Shown: piece by piece, positions 13,760 through 17,815 of the stretch
Layout of the letters: each line of letters begins with the position of its first letter
How positions within the stretch are numbered: the stretch's first letter is position 1
DNA from: Alistipes sp. CAG:514
GTDB taxonomy: Bacteria > Bacteroidota > Bacteroidia > Bacteroidales > UBA932
DNA: 17,815 nucleotides
Direction of reading: 5' to 3'
NCBI GenBank assembly: GCA_000431015.1
Contig: HF986039.1
Location: 1,104 to 18,918, forward strand
Program-made: the position numbers and the translations under genes
The notes under the pieces: generated by a model
Told to the model about the DNA's origin: nothing
What the model saw: the letters and a program-made list of their open reading frames with translations, nothing else
The model's database searches: none

Positions 13760-15045
13760 TGGAAAGAATTGTATTTCAGAAACTTGTCGAATGGAAAGAT
13801 AGCGCAACCAGAAAACCGCTGATCCTCAACGGTGCCCGACAAGTCGGCAAGACATGGCTGTTAGAACAATTAGGAAAACAGTATTTTAAAAAGGTTGCAT
13901 ATCTGGTATGTCGTAAGAACCAAACTTTGAAGGATGTGTTCTCTCTGGACTTCGATACGGACAGAATACTCCGGGCCCTCAGAGCATTGTCCGGAGTTGA
14001 TATCACCCCGGGGGACACTCTCATTGTTCTTGATGAAGTGCAGGACATTCCAGAGGCCATTGAATCATTAAAGTACTTTTGTGAGGAAGCTCCTGAGTAC
14101 CATATTGCAGTAGCCGGATCTCTATTGGGGATATCCTTGCATAGGGACATATCATACCCGGTAGGAAAAATTGATGAAATAAATGTCTATCCTCTCAACT
14201 TTGACGAGTTCCTTTTGGCAAAAGGTGAGACAGAAGCATACAAACTACTAAAAGACAAAGACTTCCACACCACAAATCTGATACATGAGAAGTATACCGA
14301 CTTGCTTAGACAGTATTATTATGTCGGAGGTATGCCGGAAGCCGTAAAGGTATATATTGAAACGGATGGACTTCAAGCCGTGCGCAATATCCAAAAGGCC
14401 ATTCTCAATGGATATGAGAGAGACTTCTCGAAGCATGCCCCTAAAGACCAGATTGCACGAATAAGACTTGTATGGCAGACACTTCCGTCACAATTATTCA
14501 AAGAAAACAAGAAGTTTATCTATGGCTCAATTAAGCATGGTGCACGGGCAAAAGACTTTGAAATTGCAATCCAGTGGCTAGTGGATGCCGGACTTGTATA
14601 TAAGGTTCCTCTCTGCAAAGAGGTAAAACTCCCTCTAAAAGTATATGAAGATCCATCTGCATTCAAGCTATTTACATTGGATCTGGGACTGCTGGGAGCC
14701 ATGGTCGGAACAGAAGCCAGTCAGGTCCTTGTCAAAAACGACATCTTCAGTGAATATAAAGGCGGTATGACAGAACAATTCATACTCGAAGAAATGAAGA
14801 GTCACGGCGAAGAGAATATCTTCTATCACAAGACGGATGACGGAACAAGACTTGAAATTGACTTTCTGATTCAGAGGAACGGAAAATTACTGCCAATTGA
14901 GGTGAAGGCTGAAGGTAATGTAAGAGCGAATTCCCTGAGCAATCTCTTGAAACAAAACCCGGAACTTCATGCAATAAGATACTCAATGAAACCCTACATT
15001 GAGCAGCCGCAGATGACTTGCTACCCTCTTTATGCTATTCAATAA
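13759..15045 (+). CDS. AAA_14/DUF4143-type ATPase with PD-(D/E)xK nuclease-like C-terminus
   Basis: The 428-residue protein starts at the ATG at 13759, downstream of the promoter; an in-frame TTG at 13693 lies inside the promoter and is rejected. The N-terminal AAA_14 domain has Walker A GARQVGKT (25-32), Walker B TLIVLDEVQ (87-95) and sensor AGSLLG (119-124), then PLNFDEFLLA and YYVGGMPEAV, which are hallmarks of this family. The DUF4143 region (FKLFTLDLGLLGAM) ends in EIDFLIQR (D368) and IEVKA (E381, K383), a nuclease-like core. The function of the family is not established. Its codons are visibly more AT-rich (ATA, TTA, AAA) than those of galK or of the operons on either side, consistent with recent transfer. 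It shares domain logic, not detailed sequence, with the preceding ATPase. Confidence 0.9.
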   Translation: MERIVFQKLVEWKDSATRKPLILNGARQVGKTWLLEQLGKQYFKKVAYLVCRKNQTLKDVFSLDFDTDRILRALRALSGVDITPGDTLIVLDEVQDIPEAIESLKYFCEEAPEYHIAVAGSLLGISLHRDISYPVGKIDEINVYPLNFDEFLLAKGETEAYKLLKDKDFHTTNLIHEKYTDLLRQYYYVGGMPEAVKVYIETDGLQAVRNIQKAILNGYERDFSKHAPKDQIARIRLVWQTLPSQLFKENKKFIYGSIKHGARAKDFEIAIQWLVDAGLVYKVPLCKEVKLPLKVYEDPSAFKLFTLDLGLLGAMVGTEASQVLVKNDIFSEYKGGMTEQFILEEMKSHGEENIFYHKTDDGTRLEIDFLIQRNGKLLPIEVKAEGNVRANSLSNLLKQNPELHAIRYSMKPYIEQPQMTCYPLYAIQ

Positions 15046-15104
15046 ACGTGTTATAGGTAGTCCGCTCCTTTGGGGATTGTTTCTAAAAAAAGAATATGCA
15101 GTGT

Positions 15105-15761
15105 CTACCTGAAGAAGCGGGCGACCCAGGCGGGGTCGATGCGGGAGAAGCCGGGGGAGGGCTTGACGGAGGGGTTGCGGCGGATAATGCCGGCGCAGTC
15201 TTCATAGACGTTGAAGCCGATGCGGAGACCGTGCATCTGGCCGTCTTTCGGGTATGAGAACTCGATGTCGTTGTCCGGGCCGTCAACATGGTAGAATTTG
15301 AACGGAGTGCTTAGCAAGTCCTTGGAACCGCCTTTCTCCATCATCTCCATCTTGGTGATGTACTTGCACATCTCGATCACGCAGTCGTCCAGACTGGCGT
15401 CGATGATGTTGACTTTTTCAATCAGCGAGCCGACATCGCTCACGCGGCGGAGCGTGTAGCCTTGAAGGGTCTGTGAAATCTTCTCGAACTGTGATTCGAG
15501 AGCCTTTTCCTGAACCTCGGGGATGATCCCGTAGGGCATCAGCCAGATCATCAGACGCTCGTCCGGATCATGATAGAGAGTCTGGGACTGCGCGAGGTTG
15601 GCCTTTCCGCAGTGCGGGCATTCCCAGACGAACAGTGAGCCGTTCTTGACCTTTTCCTTAAGTTCGGGGTTCTCACCGACATTGATGCGGTTCCAGACTT
15701 CAATTCCGTGTTTTTCTCCGCAATCGGAACAAGTTGCCGTGACCTTCTCTGGCATATTCAT
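15105..15761 (-). CDS. CpXC domain (zinc-ribbon) protein
   Basis: This is a 218-residue soluble protein. The N-terminus carries two CxxC pairs, CSDC (C11/C14) and CPHC (C48/C51), with the CPHCGK context of CpXC-domain proteins (PF14353), presumably binding one zinc. The rest (YHDPDERLMIWLMPYG, then a helical middle and FKFYHVDGPDNDIEFSYPKDG) is hydrophilic with no membrane segment. Function is unknown for the family. A second ATG two codons in (15755) is an equally plausible start. It lies 68 bases downstream of the 91-residue membrane protein gene with no clear promoter or terminator between, so it is probably the third gene of the carrier operon. It converges with the second ATPase gene; the 59-base gap holds no convincing terminator hairpin. 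Confidence 0.85.
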   Translation of the reverse strand: MNMPEKVTATCSDCGEKHGIEVWNRINVGENPELKEKVKNGSLFVWECPHCGKANLAQSQTLYHDPDERLMIWLMPYGIIPEVQEKALESQFEKISQTLQGYTLRRVSDVGSLIEKVNIIDASLDDCVIEMCKYITKMEMMEKGGSKDLLSTPFKFYHVDGPDNDIEFSYPKDGQMHGLRIGFNVYEDCAGIIRRNPSVKPSPGFSRIDPAWVARFFR

Positions 15762-15829
15762 TTAACTAAAAACTCATTAATAATTCTCCGGACCGCTGGT
15801 AAGATTGGCGGGAAGGATATTCCAGCCCC

Positions 15830-16105
15830 TTACTTGTCCAGCCATTTCCAGACCTTGTACATCAGCGCTCCCCAGGCAAGGAACAGGACGACATAGACCC
15901 AGAACGGGAGTCGGGCTGCATAATGCGTGCCTTTGGTGTACTTGTCGAACTCCGGGATGTCGGCATAGTAATATGCCCCCGCTCCGAAATCGAGCGAGTC
16001 CTGGAGTCCGAGGCCGTTCGCCATTATGTAAAGGGCGGCCAGAACGGTCGCCCCTATGACGGTCAGGGTAAGAACCTTGACGATTCTTTTACCTGTGATG
16101 TTCAT
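15830..16105 (-). CDS. Small two-helix membrane protein
   Basis: This 91-residue protein has one membrane helix near residues 8-32 (VKVLTLTVIGATVLAALYIM) and another near 66-86 (LPFWVYVVLFLAWGALMYKV). They flank a polar loop with GAGAYYYADIPEFDKY, and the C-terminus is basic (KVWKWLDK). I do not recognise a family. The start lies 16 bases after the UPF0324 carrier stop, so the two are almost certainly co-expressed; a small accessory subunit of the carrier is a reasonable inference. The compact hydrophobic pattern and tight spacing argue that it is a real gene. Confidence 0.78.
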   Translation of the reverse strand: MNITGKRIVKVLTLTVIGATVLAALYIMANGLGLQDSLDFGAGAYYYADIPEFDKYTKGTHYAARLPFWVYVVLFLAWGALMYKVWKWLDK

Positions 16106-16121
16106 TCAGGAAGCATTGATG

Positions 16122-17474
16122 TTAGTCAAGGGTCGGGATCGGGAAGAAATTGCCCGAGAGGAGCAGCCACACCGCGAAGAATGTCAGCACGATGTTGAAG
16201 GACTGGCCTATGATGTAGAGCCACAGCACCTTGCCGCCCTGCATCTGCTTTACGATCTCCTTGAAGTTCGTGTCTAGTCCGATGCTGGTGAAAGCCAGTA
16301 CGAAAGCCCAGTTCTTGTACTGGTCAAGCACCTTGTTGATGGCTCCGACCTGGTCGGCTCCGCAAAGCGGCTGGATGAGGAAGGAGGCTACCATCGAGGC
16401 GATGAAGAATCCGAGGATGAACTTCGGGAAGCGGTACCAGATCTCGCCGGCTCCGACTTTCGCACCTGTGTTGTCAACCTTTGTCGCGAAGAAGACCGCC
16501 ACGAAGAAGGCGATGAATCCGATCAGGATGTTCTGGATGGACTTCACGAGCACCGCGGCCTGCTGAGCCTCAGGGCCGAGAGCCGTACCCGCCACCACGA
16601 CCGCGCCGGTGGAATCCACGGTGCCTCCGATCAGGGATCCTCCCATGATCTGCGACATTCCGCAAGCCTTGATGATCACAGGCTCAAGCACCATCATGAT
16701 GATTGTGAATATGATGGAGATGGACACCGTGATCGAGAGGTCGTTCTTCTTGGCGTTGGAGGCTGCGGCTGTGGCGATCGCCGCGCTGGTTCCGCAGACA
16801 CTTGTAGCTGTGGCCATGGTGATGACCAGAGGCTTGTTGCCGATTTTAAGAACCTTGGTTCCGAACCACCACATGAACAGGATCACGATCGGGGTCACGA
16901 TCCAAGCTATTCCAAGGCCGTAGAGGCCGAATTTGGCGATGTTGGAGAACAGTACGGAGAATCCCATGACCACCAGGCCGGTCTTGATGTAGAACTCCGT
17001 TTTGATGGCTGGCTTCAGCCAGTTCGGGACTCCGACCGTGTTGGAGATCAGAAGACCGACCAGAAGCGCCCAGAAGGCCCATTCGAGGTAGCGGTTGAGG
17101 GTATATTCAGCGCTGATGAGGCGCACCACAAGGGCGATGACGAAGAGTCCTATGATTGCGGGGACATATTTCCTGACGCTTCCGCCTTGAAGCTTGACAC
17201 CAATCGTGAACAACGCTCCGAGCGTGATGAAGGTCACCAGGAACTTGCGCCAGAAAACCCAGGCTCCAAGCTGCTCGCCAAGTGGGACAACCTTTGCCGC
17301 CGCTGCCTCCGAGAGATTCTCCCCGAGGGTCCAGGTGGCGAATTTAACCGCTGAAAAATCGAATGCCTTTGTCAGGACGGCGATGCAGGCGATGACGATC
17401 ACGATGCCGCCGATCCAGATTGCCTGCCAGTCCTCCTTGCCCCAAAATGCGGGAACAGTCTTACCTTTCTCCAT
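16122..17474 (-). CDS. UPF0324/YeiH-family putative anion (sulfate) exporter
   Basis: This 450-residue inner-membrane protein has about a dozen hydrophobic segments. Signature stretches of the YeiH family (PF03601) are present: KTGLVVMGFSVLFSN, TATSVCGTSAAIATAAA (C227), GGTVDSTGAVVVAG (283-296) and FTSIGLDTNFKEI (395-407). The two halves of the core carry related discontinuous-helix-like motifs, as in inverted-repeat carriers. Relative to the roughly 350-residue E. coli YeiH there are about 100 extra N-terminal residues (MEKGKTVPAFWGKEDWQ, a membrane helix and a polar segment), a form I believe is common in Bacteroidota. Substrate is usually annotated as sulfate but is not proven for most members. 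First gene of an operon with the 91-residue membrane protein and the CpXC protein. Confidence 0.9.
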   Translation of the reverse strand: MEKGKTVPAFWGKEDWQAIWIGGIVIVIACIAVLTKAFDFSAVKFATWTLGENLSEAAAAKVVPLGEQLGAWVFWRKFLVTFITLGALFTIGVKLQGGSVRKYVPAIIGLFVIALVVRLISAEYTLNRYLEWAFWALLVGLLISNTVGVPNWLKPAIKTEFYIKTGLVVMGFSVLFSNIAKFGLYGLGIAWIVTPIVILFMWWFGTKVLKIGNKPLVITMATATSVCGTSAAIATAAASNAKKNDLSITVSISIIFTIIMMVLEPVIIKACGMSQIMGGSLIGGTVDSTGAVVVAGTALGPEAQQAAVLVKSIQNILIGFIAFFVAVFFATKVDNTGAKVGAGEIWYRFPKFILGFFIASMVASFLIQPLCGADQVGAINKVLDQYKNWAFVLAFTSIGLDTNFKEIVKQMQGGKVLWLYIIGQSFNIVLTFFAVWLLLSGNFFPIPTLD

Positions 17475-17509
17475 CTGTAGAAAAATTAGTATAATGTTTT
17501 ACTATTTTG

Positions 17510-17541
17510 CAAAGATAAGACAACTGGCCCTTTCTGCCAAA
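17510..17541 (-). promoter_or_regulatory. Promoter of the carrier operon
   Basis: On the minus strand, TATCTTTG (17510-17517) is a perfect -7 box and TTTG (17538-17541) a perfect -33, with 20 bases between. The expected start near 17503 gives a leader of about 30 bases to the ATG at 17474. Confidence 0.82.
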
Positions 17542-17583
17542 CTTTACCTACTTATTTTTTAAGGATTACTTATTTACTATTTG

Positions 17584-17591
17584 TATCTTTG
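17584..17591 (+). promoter_or_regulatory. -7 box of the ychF promoter
   Basis: TATCTTTG is a perfect -7 match about 39 bases before the ychF ATG. The -33 element is weak (TTTA at 17558-17561, 22-base spacer). The same TATCTTTG octamer serves the divergent carrier operon on the other strand. Confidence 0.65.
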
Positions 17592-17629
17592 TCGTCTGAT
17601 TTGTCAATCGAATTTAGAATTAACAAGAT

Positions 17630-17815
17630 ATGTCATTGAAATGCGGAATAGTCGGACTTCCTAACGTCGGAAAGTCAACTTTGTTCAACTGCGTGAGCTC
17701 AGGCAAGGCCCAGAGCGCCAATTTTCCTTTCTGCACGATAGAGCCTAACCTCGGCTCGACAAACGTTCCGGACAAGAGGCTGGAGGTGCTGGCCGACATG
17801 TGCAAGCCTAAGAGC
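17630..17815 (+). CDS. ychF: YchF/OLA1-family GTPase/ATPase (N-terminal 62 codons; runs off right edge)
   Basis: The frame begins at ATG 17630 (MSLKCGIVGLPNVGKSTLFN) and is open to the right edge. GLPNVGKST is the G1/P-loop in the form characteristic of YchF, and NFPFCTIEPN is the conserved switch I region of the same family, followed by PDKRLEVLADMCKP, also typical. YchF is a cytosolic, near-universal P-loop protein that binds ribosomes and prefers ATP because of an altered G4 motif (outside the window). It has its own promoter, divergent from the carrier operon. Confidence 0.95.
   Translation, partial: MSLKCGIVGLPNVGKSTLFNCVSSGKAQSANFPFCTIEPNLGSTNVPDKRLEVLADMCKPKS

Noticed and set aside
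15046..15104. Terminator between the convergent second ATPase and CpXC genes
   Set aside because: An A-run at 15085-15091 gives a T-run on the minus strand, but I found no convincing stem before it; AGGTAG/CTACCT is short and far apart.

Overview
The window looks like a chromosomal segment from a member of the Bacteroidales (Bacteroidota), moderately GC-rich. Three things point there. Several gene starts are preceded by the Bacteroidota-type promoter (-7 box TAnnTTTG with a TTTG-like -33 box 19-21 bases upstream). Shine-Dalgarno sequences are mostly absent. The gene families (YfhO-type membrane protein, DUF234 and DUF4143 ATPases, UPF0324 carrier, surface propeller/barrel protein) are typical of the group. 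The genus cannot be resolved by reading alone.

Layout. (1) 1-3944, minus strand: a two-gene cell-envelope polysaccharide operon, a GT-B glycosyltransferase followed by a large YfhO-family membrane protein that runs off the left edge. It has a clear promoter at 4055-4087. (2) 3945-4212: a divergent AT-rich control region with an inverted repeat and a helically phased repeat array. (3) 4213-9393, plus strand: a two-gene secreted/surface operon, consisting of a predicted HExxH protease + TolB-like propeller + outer-membrane barrel protein and a secreted six-hairpin glycosidase-like protein. It closes with a very strong hairpin terminator at 9411-9456 that can work in both directions, and the possible tail of a lost minus-strand gene abuts that terminator. 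(4) 9643-10671: an exported endonuclease/exonuclease/phosphatase-fold enzyme. (5) 10765-11916: galactokinase (galK) with its own promoter, a hairpin at the very start of its leader, and a terminator.

(6) 12000-15045: two consecutive but non-homologous ATPase-nuclease genes (ATPase_2/DUF234 type and AAA_14/DUF4143 type). Each has its own Bacteroidota promoter decorated with short inverted and direct repeats that look like operators. This is the most accessory-looking part of the window and the best candidate for something under-described. (7) 15105-17474, minus strand: an operon of a UPF0324/YeiH-like carrier, a 91-residue two-helix membrane protein and a CpXC zinc-ribbon protein, read from a near-perfect promoter at 17510-17541. 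(8) 17630-end: the start of ychF, an essential-type housekeeping GTPase, divergent from the carrier.

No tRNA, rRNA, CRISPR array or insertion-sequence ends were seen. Family assignments come from reading motifs in the translations, not from database searches.
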